A program made the position numbers and the translations under genes. Shown here piece by piece: positions 36,201-45,419 of a stretch of DNA of 64,000 nucleotides. Source of the stretch: Microbacterium sp. 1.5R (GTDB lineage Bacteria > Actinomycetota > Actinomycetes > Actinomycetales > Microbacteriaceae); the NCBI RefSeq assembly GCF_007667425.1, contig NZ_VDRC01000002.1, positions 707,072 to 771,071 of the forward strand, written 5' to 3'. Positions within the stretch are counted from its first letter, which is position 1. The number at the start of each line of letters is the position of its first letter. The notes under the pieces were generated by a model. The model ran no database searches, had not been told where the DNA came from, and was given only the letters and a program-made list of their open reading frames with translations.

Positions 36201-38961
36201 ATGGACTCACTGCCCATCTCCCTCCCCGCTCCGCCTGCCGCGCCGCCCGCGCAGCCCATTCCGATTCTCGCGTCGCTGATCCCGGTCGCGGCCGGTGTCG
36301 TGCTCTGGCTCGTCACCGGGTCCGTGTACTCCCTCTGCTTCGCCGCTCTCGGGCCCCTGATGATCGGCGCCTCGCTCGTCGACGGTCGACGTTCGCGGCG
36401 CAAGGCCCAGGCGAGGGCTGACGCAGGGTGGGAGGAGCAGTGGGAGCGCGCGGAGGGAGAGCTCCTCGAGCGACATGCCGAAGAACGCGCCCGGCACTGG
36501 CATCTCGAGCCCGATGTCGCAGCCGCGCTGCTCACGCCTCCGCTGCGGGCGTCGACTGCGATCGACGCGTCGACCCTTGTCGTGGTGGGCACGGGCGTTC
36601 GAGCAAGCACCGTCCGCACGTCGGGTGACGACGGAGAGCGGGCGCGGGAGTTTCGTGGGCGCTGCGCCGTCGTGGAGGATGTGCCGGTTTCTGTGCCGAT
36701 AGGCGGCGGGGTCGCTTTTCGCGGCGACCAGGTGAGCACGGCCGCCACGGTGCGCGCTCTGGTCGTACAACTCTGCCTGCGCTTCGGGGTCGCGCAGCTC
36801 GCCCTCGTCGGGAGCGGTCTCGATCGGATGGGGCTGACGGCGCTGCCGCACGGACGCTCCACCAGGCGGGGTGCCTTCCGGCTCGCGCTCGCCTGCGTCG
36901 CCGACCCCCCCGCCGGCGGCAGACGCGACCATCTGGATTCTCGACCGGGAACAGGCCGTGCCCGAGGGTGTCGACGCCGTGGTCGACATCTCGGGGGCGA
37001 CCCGGGCGTCCGTGCGCACGGCTGTCGGTGTCGTCGAGATCGACGTCGAATGCATTTCGCGCGAGCAGACTGCGATCGTGTGCGCGACCATGAAGACCGA
37101 CGACCGATCGGACGGTGACGTTCCTGACCACGCACTCTTCGCCGACCTGCCGCAGCGCCGCGGGGACGAGGCACTCCCGGCCGCTGTAGGCCGGGATGGT
37201 CGCGGCAGCCTGCTGCTCGACATCGTCGAGGACGGGCCTCATGCGATCGTCGCCGGGACGACCGGGGCGGGCAAGAGCGAGTTGCTCGTCACGTGGGTCT
37301 GCGCGATCGCCAGTCGACACGGCCCGGACGAGGTCGTCTTCGTCCTCGCGGACTTCAAGGGCGGCACAGCGTTCGACGGTCTGCGCGATCTCCCCCAGGT
37401 CGCGGCAGTGATCACCGATCTCGACGGCGAAGGGGCGGTGCGAGGCGTCACGAGTCTCACCGCCGAGTTGCGACGCCGCGAGTCGGTGCTCGCTGCGGCC
37501 GGTGCGCGCGACATCCGTGGTGTGAGCATGCCGCGGCTCGTCATCGTCGTCGACGAGTTCGCCGCACTGCTGCAGGAGCATCAGGATCTCGCCGGCGTGT
37601 TCGTCGACATCGCAGCTCGAGGGCGTGCGCTCGGCATGCACCTCATCCTGGGCACGCAGCGCGCCGCAGGCGTCATTCGCGATGCCCTCGCCGCGAACTG
37701 CCCACTGCGGATCAGCCTCCGCGTCGGCGACGCGTCCGACAGCCGGACGGTGATCGGCACGGAGGATGCCGCCGGGCTACCCGGAGGATCTGAGTCGCGC
37801 GGACTCGCCTTCGTCCGACGACCCGGCGACGACGCTCCTGTGGCGACGCGCATCGGTCTGACCACGGCTGAAGACGTCGCCAATATCTCGGAGGCCTGGG
37901 GGAGTGCGACGCGGGCTGTCAGCCCGTGGCTCCCGCCGCTGCCGCCCATGGTGACGCTCGAGATGGTCGCCGGTGACGCGCCGAGCGGTTCGATCATCGT
38001 GGGACTGGCGGACGATCCGGCCCGCCAGAGTCAGCCCCTCGAGGTGCTGCGTCCCGGTGCCGAGCGAGGAATCGCGTTGATCGGTCAGGGCGGCTCGGGG
38101 CGCACGACCGCGCTGAGAGCCCTCGCCCACCAGCATCCGGGCGCCGTGTGGATACCGTCCGAGCCGGAAGCGGGGTGGGATGCCCTGGTCGGACTCGTCG
38201 ATCATCCGACGCGTCGACCGTCCTTGATCTTGTGCGACGACATCGACGCGCAGCTCGCGGCGATGCCTGCCGAGTATGCCGCCGCCACGCTGCAGCTCTG
38301 GGAGCGCCTGCTGCGCGGCGATCGCGCCCCGACCGTGGTGATGAGCGCTACGCGGTGGGCCGGCGCTGCGGTGCGTGTGCTCGAGCTGCTGCCGCGGCGG
38401 GCGGTGCTGCAGCTCCCCAGCAGGGTGGAGCACATCGCGGCTGACGGCGGGGTGTCCGCCTACTCGCGCGAGCTGCCCCCCGGGCGCGCGAGGGTGAGTG
38501 GCCGCGAGGTTCAACTCGTGTGGGTGCCCGAACAGAAGCTCCGCTCGTCCTCGGCGCGCCGCTCGATACGGCCCTCTCACGACTGGACGCCGACGCATTC
38601 GTCGACCGCGGTGGTCACGGCCGGTGCCGCAGCGCTCGTGGACACACTGCAGCAGGCCTACCCGAGCTGCCTGGTGACCCGCATCGGTGATGTCCGCAAC
38701 CACTCCGAGTCCTCCCTGCAGTGGATCGTGGTCGACGAGCCGGAGGCATGGCAGCGTGAGCGGCTGCTCTGGCAGAGGATGCGCGAGGGGGGCGAAGTGC
38801 TCGTGCGGGCGGAGAACGCGACCGAGATGAGGCACCTCGTCGGCATCCGCGACCTCCCGCCGTACGCGCGGACACACGCCGGGAGGCTGTGGTCGGTGGT
38901 GGGAGCCGAGAGGCCGCGGCGTGTGGCGATCAGTGCGCTCTGCTCGGAAGCCGCCGGATGA
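36201..38961 (+). pseudogene. FtsK/SpoIIIE-type (EssC/EccC-like) ATPase, frameshifted at a C7 tract
   Basis: Two overlapping frames together make one protein of about 919 aa. Frame 1 (from 36201) encodes a Pro-rich start, two transmembrane helices (about 22-58) and a cytosolic domain. Frame 2 continues from about 36905 with ADATIWILDREQAV, a first ATPase domain with Walker A IVAGTTGAGKSELLV and Walker B RLVIVVDEFAALLQ, then a second one with ALIGQGGSGRTTALRAL and SLILCDDIDAQL. The shift falls in a run of seven C; six would restore one frame. The layout (two N-terminal helices, tandem ATPases) is that of type VII secretion motors, but no WXG100 or other ESX gene is near. It may be a true mutation, a phase-variable tract or a sequencing error. 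Confidence 0.75.
36905..36911 (+). other. C7 homopolymer at the frameshift point
   Basis: Seven consecutive C. Reading before it is in one frame and homologous reading after it in the next; deletion of one C joins ACVADPP to PAADATIWILD. Confidence 0.8.
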
Positions 38962-39003
38962 GGGGAACTGTCAGATGAGCGGAGGTGCCGGATGTCGACG
39001 CAG

Positions 39004-39999
39004 TCAGATGCGGGGCGACACGCGGATGGACCCGACGTCCGCGCCGCCTCCGAGAACACTCAGCGACAGAGCCGCGGTGAGCGTGGTCAGGTCGGCGTCG
39101 GTCAGCGCCCCCGCACGCTGCAGCAGAGTCGCAGCGACGAGCGTCGACGCCCGGGGCGATCCATCCAGCATCTTCAGGGCGACAGTGGTGTTGTCCGGCG
39201 CCACCATGACCATGACGCCCTCCGCGCCGCCCTTGGTGAAGACGCCGAGGGTCTCGATGGCGAGGGTGTCGGGGCGGCCGGGGCCCTCGATGGTCCAGGG
39301 GTGCTCTCGGACCGCGCGGACCAGCGCGCCCGCGACTCGATGCAACGCGAAGGGCGAGCGATCCGATGCACTGCCGATGCGGTGTATCGCGCGGGCCAGA
39401 CCGGTGAGGGTGAGAGCATGCACGGGGGCGCCGCACCCGTCGATCGATGTATGGGCGATCTTCTCGCCGGAGAGCCGCTCGACGGTCTCACGGATGTGCA
39501 CCTGCAGCGGGTGTGTGGGCTCGAGGTACCCCTTCGTCGGCCACCCCGTGGCGACGCAAGCCCGCAGCATCGCGGCGTGCTTGCCGGAGCAGTTCATGCG
39601 GATCCGCGCCTGCTGATCGTGCTCGCGCACCATCGCATCCCGCGTCGCGGTGTCGGTCGGCCAGGCGGCGGGGCACTCGAGGTCGTCCTCCGTGAGGCCA
39701 CCCTCGGTCAGGATGTCCCGGACCACTCCCGCGTGGCGGTCGGTGCCGACGTGGCTCGCTGTCGACAGTGCGAGCTGTTCGCCCTCCAGGGGTGCCCCCG
39801 CGGTGATGCAGGCGACGGCCTGCAGCGGCTTCAGGCTCGATCGAGGGAGGACGAGAGCGTCCGCGTCGCCGTACCGAGCGACGACCTCACCGTCGGGCGA
39901 GAGGACCACCGCGGCACCGGCATGCCGGGACTCGATGAACCCGCTGCGCTCGACGACGGCTAGTTCCACGGAATCCTGAACGGTGAGAGTCTCGGGCAC
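39004..39999 (-). CDS. Asparaginase II-family protein
   Basis: Predicted L-asparaginase of the Rhizobium etli AnsA-like family, 331 aa, unrelated to the EcA-type enzymes. Features: AVVERSGFIESRHAGAAVVL at the N-terminus, the active-site block LPRSSLKPLQAVAC (Ser and Lys), STASHVGTDRHAGVV, MNCSGKHAAMLRACVATGW and TSIDGCGAPVHALTLTGLAR. Two adjacent GTGs are possible; the second (39999) lies 6 nt after TATCCT and is preferred. It is convergent with the FtsK-like gene. Confidence 0.88.
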   Translation of the reverse strand: MPETLTVQDSVELAVVERSGFIESRHAGAAVVLSPDGEVVARYGDADALVLPRSSLKPLQAVACITAGAPLEGEQLALSTASHVGTDRHAGVVRDILTEGGLTEDDLECPAAWPTDTATRDAMVREHDQQARIRMNCSGKHAAMLRACVATGWPTKGYLEPTHPLQVHIRETVERLSGEKIAHTSIDGCGAPVHALTLTGLARAIHRIGSASDRSPFALHRVAGALVRAVREHPWTIEGPGRPDTLAIETLGVFTKGGAEGVMVMVAPDNTTVALKMLDGSPRASTLVAATLLQRAGALTDADLTTLTAALSLSVLGGGADVGSIRVSPRI

Positions 40000-40005
40000 C
40001 ACTCA

Positions 40006-40011
40006 AGGATA
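40006..40011 (-). promoter_or_regulatory. Asparaginase leaderless -10
   Basis: TATCCT on the minus strand, 6 nt before the GTG at 39999. Confidence 0.5.
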
Positions 40012-40127
40012 TCGTCGCGGCATCGTCCCTCCTGCCATCCGACCACCCTGCAATCCGGCCGTTCGGGGATACGGGGTTCTGGCCAGTGGGCAGGGTCGGT
40101 GTCTGCGGCTGCTGGCAGACTGAGGGC

Positions 40128-40622
40128 ATGGCAGAACGATCCGTGGCTCTCGGCGAGCACCGCTACGCACTCACCTCGACGTGGACCGGCAACACCGGCG
40201 CGGGGACGAGCGGGTACCGGGACTACCGACGTGATGTGACACTCGAGGTCGACGGCAAACCCGAGATCCTCGCGTCGGCCGATAAGCCGTTCCGGGGCGA
40301 CACCTCGCGGTGGAACCCGGAGGACCTCCTTCTCGCCTCGCTCTCCGAATGCCACCTGCTGTCGTACCTCCACGCGTGCGTCACCGCGGGAGTCGTCGTG
40401 TTGTCCTACCGCGACACAGCCTCGGGCCTCATGCGCGAGAACGGCGCAGGCGGCGGCGCGTTCGTCGAGGTGATGCTGCGCCCCGAGGTCGTCGTCGCCG
40501 ATGCGTCGATGGTCCATGCCGCCGAGCGTGCGCACGCGCAGGCGAACGAGTGGTGCTTCATCGCCAACTCGATGAACTTCCCGGTGCGGCACGAGGCCAC
40601 GGTCACGGCGCAGGCGTCCTGA
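40128..40622 (+). CDS. OsmC-family protein
   Basis: Predicted thiol-dependent peroxide-reducing protein, 164 aa, of the broader OsmC/YhfA group rather than Ohr. The two family cysteines are in LASLSECHLLSYLHACV and NEWCFIANSMNFPV. It has FRGDTSRWNPEDLLLASLSE, the loop preceding the first cysteine helix. ATG has GAGGG upstream, and a CAGACT hexamer 6 nt before it may be a weak leaderless -10. The window's other OsmC-fold protein is Ohr at the left edge. Confidence 0.88.
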   Translation: MAERSVALGEHRYALTSTWTGNTGAGTSGYRDYRRDVTLEVDGKPEILASADKPFRGDTSRWNPEDLLLASLSECHLLSYLHACVTAGVVVLSYRDTASGLMRENGAGGGAFVEVMLRPEVVVADASMVHAAERAHAQANEWCFIANSMNFPVRHEATVTAQAS

Positions 40623-40658
40623 CCGGCCACGCAGGCGTCGAGACCGATCGCACGGGCA

Positions 40659-41438
40659 TCAACGGCGCTCGTGGGGGAGTACCTGCTTGATCTTCTCGAT
40701 CGTGTTCTGAGCCGGAGCCTCGTTGTAGGCGCCGGCGAGTTCCTGGCCCGAGAGCGCATGGATCGCCGCCATGATCTCGTCCGTCGCGAGCCGACGAGCG
40801 CGTCCGCTGGTTGCCGGGCCATGCGGCGAGAGGTCGAGCGGCGCGCCGAAACGCACCGTGATCCGTTCGGAGAGCGTTGGCAGCTTTGCGCCGACGGGCA
40901 TCACCTTGTCCGTGCCGATCAACCCGACGGGGACGACGGGAGCGCCGGTCTGCAGGGCGAGGAACGCGACTCCGGTCCGGCCTTTGTAGAGCCTGCCGTC
41001 CGTGGATCTGGTGCCCTCGGGGTACAGGGCGACCGCAAGCCCCTCGTCGAGCAGCTGGCGTTGCAGATCGAGCGCGTCGAGAGCGGCCTGACCCGCACCG
41101 CGGCGCACGGGAATCGCGCCGATCGACTCGAAGAACGTCTTGCTCAGCCATCCCTTCGCGCCGGTGCCCTCGAAATAGCTCGACTTCGCGAGGAAGTGCA
41201 CGGGTCGGGGAGCTGCGACGGGGATCGCGATCGAGTCGATGAACGACAGGTGGTTGCTGGCGAAGATGACGGCACCGCTACGGGGAACGTTCTCGCGACC
41301 CTCGATGCGAGGACGGTAGACGACCCGCGCGAGCGGAGTGATCAGGCTGCGGCCGAGAGAGTAGGCGAAACCGGCGTGGCGGGGTTGCTCGGACTCCGCG
41401 GGCGAGGAATCGGGCTCGACGGACTGCTCTGACGTCAT
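40659..41438 (-). CDS. 1-acyl-sn-glycerol-3-phosphate acyltransferase (PlsC family)
   Basis: Membrane-associated acyltransferase making phosphatidic acid, 259 aa. The catalytic HX4D is in FASNHLSFIDSIAIP, the glycerophosphate-binding block is ALYPEGTRSTDGRLYKG, and the fourth motif is VVPVGLIGTDKVMP. A hydrophobic or amphipathic N-terminal segment (SLGRSLITPLARVVY) probably attaches it to the membrane. The paralogue count cannot be known from the window. ATG lies 6 nt after a TAACCT hexamer. It is divergent from the FKBP lipoprotein gene. Confidence 0.92.
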   Translation of the reverse strand: MTSEQSVEPDSSPAESEQPRHAGFAYSLGRSLITPLARVVYRPRIEGRENVPRSGAVIFASNHLSFIDSIAIPVAAPRPVHFLAKSSYFEGTGAKGWLSKTFFESIGAIPVRRGAGQAALDALDLQRQLLDEGLAVALYPEGTRSTDGRLYKGRTGVAFLALQTGAPVVPVGLIGTDKVMPVGAKLPTLSERITVRFGAPLDLSPHGPATSGRARRLATDEIMAAIHALSGQELAGAYNEAPAQNTIEKIKQVLPHERR

Positions 41439-41444
41439 CAGAGC

Positions 41445-41450
41445 AGGTTA
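41445..41450 (-). promoter_or_regulatory. plsC-type gene leaderless -10
   Basis: TAACCT on the minus strand, 6 nt before the ATG at 41438. Confidence 0.55.
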
Positions 41451-41562
41451 CCTCCGCATCCATGCCCCGGCGGGAATGGAGGGCGCGACGCGCGTCTCCC
41501 AGCGCGGACAAAGGGCCATGGGGCATGATGAGGTGTCCCGCCCGCGATCCCGAGGTCTCACT

Positions 41563-42546
41563 GTGCGCAAGCGTCCGCTCATCGTCCTGTCCACCGTCGC
41601 CGCGGCGACCCTGCTCCTCGCGGGTTGCGCAGGCGGTGCGGAACCTGACGCCACTGCCGACCCGACGTCCGCTCCGGACGCCTCGTGCCTCGCGGATCTC
41701 CCCTCCGGCGCCGGCTCGGATGCCGTCACGGTCGAGGGATCGGGAGCCGACGCGAAGGTCACGGTTCCCTCCGGCACGGAGTTCACCGAGGCCGAGCGCA
41801 CCGTGATCTCCGAGGGCGATGGCGATGAGGTGCACCCCGGCGACCTCGTGTCGCTGCGGTACCAGCTCGTCGACGCCACGACCAACGAGGTGCTCAGCAC
41901 CTCCGAGCGCGGTCCCGACGGCGTGCTCGGAACCCTTCTCGCGGTGCAGCAGCCGCAGCAGATGGTCGACCCGACGCAGTCGACGGTTTTCACCGTCGCG
42001 GCCGAGTGCCTGCCGGTCGGCTCCAGCGCGGTGCTGACGCTGCCGGCGGCCCAGGAGGGGTCGAACCCCAGCGTCCTCTTCGTCGAGACGATCGAGGAAC
42101 TCCCGACTGTCGCAACGGGCAGCGACCAGGAGCCCACCGAGGGATTCCCGGCCGTCGAACTCGACGACTCCGGCGCACCGACGATCACTCTGCCCGATGC
42201 GGACGCGCCCACCGAGACCGAGGTCGCGGTGCTCAAGAAGGGCGACGGCGCCGTCGTCGGCGAGGGTGACCTCGTCACCGTCCAGTACCGCGGTGTGAAG
42301 TGGTCGGACGGCACCGAGTTCGACTCGAGCTGGAGCCGCGACGCCGCACCCGCGCAGTTCCCGACCACCGGCGTCGTCACCGGCTTCAAGCTGGCGCTCG
42401 AGGGACAGACGGTCGGTTCGCAGGTCGTGGTGACGATGCCCCCGAAGGACGGCTACGGCGCATCCGAGGGCAATGCCCTGCAGAACGAGACGCTCACGTT
42501 CGTCGTCGACATCCTCGCGACCACGCCGCTCGAGCAGGTTCAGTAA
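41563..42546 (+). CDS. FKBP-type peptidyl-prolyl isomerase lipoprotein
   Basis: Exported folding catalyst of 327 aa. The N-terminus is a lipoprotein signal with lipobox LLAGC (Cys about 23). Two FKBP-like modules follow: a degenerate one (HPGDLVSLRYQLVDATTNEV) and a complete C-terminal one (EGDLVTVQYRGVKWSDGTEF, GVVTGFKLALEGQTVGSQVV, MPPKDGYG). The C-terminal module keeps the aromatic and Asp residues of the active site; the first does not look catalytic. GTG at 41563 is chosen because the signal peptide starts there (VRKRPLIVLS). Confidence 0.88.
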   Translation: MRKRPLIVLSTVAAATLLLAGCAGGAEPDATADPTSAPDASCLADLPSGAGSDAVTVEGSGADAKVTVPSGTEFTEAERTVISEGDGDEVHPGDLVSLRYQLVDATTNEVLSTSERGPDGVLGTLLAVQQPQQMVDPTQSTVFTVAAECLPVGSSAVLTLPAAQEGSNPSVLFVETIEELPTVATGSDQEPTEGFPAVELDDSGAPTITLPDADAPTETEVAVLKKGDGAVVGEGDLVTVQYRGVKWSDGTEFDSSWSRDAAPAQFPTTGVVTGFKLALEGQTVGSQVVVTMPPKDGYGASEGNALQNETLTFVVDILATTPLEQVQ

Positions 42547-42571
42547 CCCGGGCCCGATCGACGCGGTGCCA

Positions 42572-42577
42572 TAGGCT
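42572..42577 (+). promoter_or_regulatory. dxr leaderless -10
   Basis: TAGGCT exactly 6 nt before the dxr ATG. Confidence 0.6.
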
Positions 42578-42583
42578 GGCCCC

Positions 42584-43666
42584 ATGCGTCGCATCATCGT
42601 CCTCGGATCAACCGGTTCCATCGGCACGCAGGCGCTCGACGTCATCCGCGCCAACCCGCGGCGGTTCGAACTCGTCGGTCTGGCGGCGGGATCCAACGCC
42701 GAGCTGATGGGTGAGCAGGCCGCGAGCTTCCAGGTCGAGGACACCGCTCTCGGCGCTGCGGAGGCCGAACAGCTCGTCCGCGATGTCGAGGCCGATGTGG
42801 TCCTCAATGCGATCACAGGGTCGATCGGTCTCGGCTCCACGCTCGCGGCGCTCGAGGCCGGTCGCACGCTGGCGCTCGCGAACAAGGAGTCGCTGATCGT
42901 GGGCGGCGAGCTCGTGCTCGCCGCCGCCGCACGCGATCAGATCGTGCCGGTCGACTCCGAGCACTCTGCGATCGCCCAGGCCCTCCGCAGCGGCACGCAC
43001 GACGAGGTACGGCGGCTGGTCGTCACCGCATCCGGGGGCCCGTTCCGCGGGCGTTCGCACGCGGAGATGGCGGACGTCACCCCGCAGGAGGCCCTGGCGC
43101 ACCCCACGTGGGACATGGGCCGGATGGTGACGACGAACTCCGCGACCCTCGTGAACAAGGGCCTCGAGGTCATCGAGGCTCATCTGCTCTTCGACATCGC
43201 GTACGACGACATCGAAGTCGTCGTGCATCCGCAGTCGGTCGTGCACTCAATGGTCGAGTTCATCGACGGATCGACCATCGCGCAGGCTTCGCCCCCCGAC
43301 ATGCGGCTGCCCATCTCCCTCGGTCTCGATTGGCCGAGTCGGGTCGGAGGCGTCGGTCGGCCGATCGACTGGTCGGCGGCGACGTCATGGACGTTCGAAC
43401 CGCTCGACGACGCTGCGTTCCCCGCGGTGGATCTCGCCAAGGCCGTCGGGCGAGCCGGCGCGACCTTCCCCGCCGTCTACAACGCAGCCAACGAGCAGGC
43501 CGTCACCGCGTTCCACGAAGGCCGTCTGACGTTCCTCGGTATCGTCGACACGATCTCCCGGGTCGTCGATGCGCACGAGCCGCCGCCGTCGCTCACCGTG
43601 GAATCGCTCGCGGAGGCCGAATCGTGGGCTCGACGCATGGCCGACGCACAGATCGCGCGCCACTGA
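42584..43666 (+). CDS. dxr: 1-deoxy-D-xylulose 5-phosphate reductoisomerase
   Basis: Second step of the MEP isoprenoid pathway: DXP to MEP with NADPH, 360 aa. NADPH site [19 protein letters not shown]; metal and substrate blocks [14 protein letters not shown] and [12 protein letters not shown]; the flexible loop and substrate-binding segment [20 protein letters not shown], ending [11 protein letters not shown]; and [16 protein letters not shown] near the C-terminus. In most relatives dxr, rseP and ispG are close together; here about 3 kb of other genes separate dxr from rseP. ispG, another MEP-pathway gene, lies at 50325. Confidence 0.96.
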   Translation: MRRIIVLGSTGSIGTQALDVIRANPRRFELVGLAAGSNAELMGEQAASFQVEDTALGAAEAEQLVRDVEADVVLNAITGSIGLGSTLAALEAGRTLALANKESLIVGGELVLAAAARDQIVPVDSEHSAIAQALRSGTHDEVRRLVVTASGGPFRGRSHAEMADVTPQEALAHPTWDMGRMVTTNSATLVNKGLEVIEAHLLFDIAYDDIEVVVHPQSVVHSMVEFIDGSTIAQASPPDMRLPISLGLDWPSRVGGVGRPIDWSAATSWTFEPLDDAAFPAVDLAKAVGRAGATFPAVYNAANEQAVTAFHEGRLTFLGIVDTISRVVDAHEPPPSLTVESLAEAESWARRMADAQIARH

Positions 43667-43677
43667 CCGGCGGGCAT

Positions 43678-43703
43678 CCCCGCAGGTTCAATCCTCTGCG
43701 GGG
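43678..43703. terminator. Bidirectional terminator dxr / MurE-like gene
   Basis: 8-bp stem CCCCGCAG/CTGCGGGG, 10-nt loop. It lies just after dxr and overlaps the stop codon of the convergent ligase gene. Confidence 0.7.
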
Positions 43704-45310
43704 TACGGGACCGGCCACGCCGAATCCGGCACGGGCCACCCCGCCGCTTTGAGGGCGCGTCGCGCGAGCTCGCGGGCGGAGTACGGGGTGCGGACGCCGC
43801 GGATGTCGCGGTAGTCCTGGTGGCCCGGGCCCGCCCAGAGGATTGCGTCGCCCTCGCCGACCATCGCCACTGCCGCTTCGATGGCTCGCTCCGGCGGGGA
43901 GAACTCGTGGATCTCGGCATCCGGCCGCGCGGTCCTCGCCCCGGCGACGAGCGTGGACCTGATCGAATCCGGGTCTTCGAAGCGGGGGTGGTGATCCGTC
44001 ACGACGAGGATGTCGCTGCCTTCGACAGCCGTCCTGGCCATGTCGTAGCGCTTGCTCGCATCACGGTCGCCGTCGGCGCCGAACAGCATCAGGACCCTGC
44101 CCGGCGTGACGCGGCGAACGGCGGCGAGCGTCTTCTCGAACGCGTCAGGCGAGTGCCCGAAGTCGACGAAGACGGCCGGCCCGCGGTCGCCGGAGACGAG
44201 TTGCGTGCGCCCTGGTAGATGAGCGCTGATACCGCCGTCGCGGCCGAGGGCGGCGACGATCCGATCCCATTCGTACCCGCCCTCGAGCAGCATGACGATC
44301 GCCAGGGCGGCATTCGCTGCCATGTGGGGTCCGATGACCGGCACCGTCGTGGTGAGTGTGCCGGCAGGACCCGTCATCGTGAACGTGGTGCCGGAGGCGC
44401 GTTCGTCGTCGACGGACACGACCCAGTCGGCTCGGGCGGACGCTGCGGGATCCGCGGCGATGGCCGGCGTCCCGACGGTGACGACAGGGATCTCCGCGCG
44501 CTCGACGACCGTGGCGCCCGACAGCGAGTCGACGCACACGACACCGCGCACGGCGCGATCGGGACGGAAGAGCGGCAGCTTCGCCTCGAAGTACTCCTCC
44601 ATGTCGGCGTAGTCGTCGAGATGGTCGTGGCTGAGGTTGGTGAACCCGGCGACGTCGAAGCGGATGCCGTCGACGCGGTGCCGTGAGAGCGCCTGGGCGC
44701 TGACCTCGACGGCGACGGCCTCGACGCGGCGTTCGCGCATCAGCGCGAGCAGGGCGTGCATCTCGGAGGCTTCGGGCGTCGTGAGGCGCGAGACGATGAC
44801 CTCGCCGGCGATGTGCCGCTCGGCGGTCGACGACAGCCCCGTCACCACGCCGAGCTGGTCGAGGATGCCCTCCAGCAGATGGGAGACGCTCGTCTTGCCG
44901 TTGGTGCCCGTCGTCCCGAAGAGGAGGGGGAGCGGGTCGCCGGCACCCGTGCCGTAGACCCATGCACTCAGATCTCCGAGAATCCCGCGCGGGTCGGCGA
45001 CCACGAGCACCGGGAGTCCGGTGGATGCCGCAACCTCGGCACCGCCTGCATCGGTGATGATCGCGACGGCGCCCTTCTCCGCGGCGGTCGCGGCGAACTC
45101 GGCACCGTGGCGGTTCACGCCCTGGATGGCGACGAAGGCTTCGCCGGGGCGGAGGTCGGCCGTGGCCAGTGTGATCCCCGTGAGGGACACGCCCTCGGCA
45201 TCACCGTGCACCTCCTCGGCGAAGCGGGAGGCAAGTGCGGACAGCTCGCGCCGGGGCGGATTCGCGGGGCGGAGCACGGGAGGCAGGCTCGGTTGTTGTT
45301 CAATCGACAT
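43688..45310 (-). CDS. MurE-like Mur ligase family protein
   Basis: ATP-dependent amide ligase of 540 aa with the three Mur domains. The UDP-binding domain contains LTGITLATADLRPGEAFVAI, the ATP loop is FGTTGTNGKTSVSHLLEG, the central domain has EVSAQALSRHRVDGIRFD and FTNLSHDHLDDYADMEEYF, and the C-terminal domain starts GRTQLVSGDRGPAVFVDF. This is the MurE subfamily (third residue of the stem peptide). The amino-acid selectivity motif, DNPR in diaminopimelate enzymes, reads HHPR here (VTDHHPRFEDP). It is not in a division/cell-wall cluster. GGAGGCGAC precedes the ATG. Confidence 0.85.
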   Translation of the reverse strand: MSIEQQPSLPPVLRPANPPRRELSALASRFAEEVHGDAEGVSLTGITLATADLRPGEAFVAIQGVNRHGAEFAATAAEKGAVAIITDAGGAEVAASTGLPVLVVADPRGILGDLSAWVYGTGAGDPLPLLFGTTGTNGKTSVSHLLEGILDQLGVVTGLSSTAERHIAGEVIVSRLTTPEASEMHALLALMRERRVEAVAVEVSAQALSRHRVDGIRFDVAGFTNLSHDHLDDYADMEEYFEAKLPLFRPDRAVRGVVCVDSLSGATVVERAEIPVVTVGTPAIAADPAASARADWVVSVDDERASGTTFTMTGPAGTLTTTVPVIGPHMAANAALAIVMLLEGGYEWDRIVAALGRDGGISAHLPGRTQLVSGDRGPAVFVDFGHSPDAFEKTLAAVRRVTPGRVLMLFGADGDRDASKRYDMARTAVEGSDILVVTDHHPRFEDPDSIRSTLVAGARTARPDAEIHEFSPPERAIEAAVAMVGEGDAILWAGPGHQDYRDIRGVRTPYSARELARRALKAAGWPVPDSAWPVPYPAED

Positions 45311-45373
45311 GTCGCCTCCATGATCTCACGCCTCGATCGCCCTGCCCGGATGCGGCACGGCTCGCAGGCTGCG

Positions 45374-45414
45374 GGGTGCGTCCCCTCCCGGATGCTCCGG
45401 GAGGGGACGCACCC
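45374..45414 (-). terminator. Strong hairpin terminator after ycnI
   Basis: Perfect 19-bp stem with a 3-nt loop, beginning 5 nt after the ycnI stop. No U-run follows on the minus strand, typical of actinobacterial terminators. Confidence 0.85.
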
Positions 45415-45419
45415 GCGGA

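Noticed and set aside
36186..38961. Two independent genes (36186-37118 and 36871-38961)
   Set aside because: The second has no plausible start or ribosome site, and the protein reads through as one FtsK/EssC-like chain if one C of the C7 run is removed.
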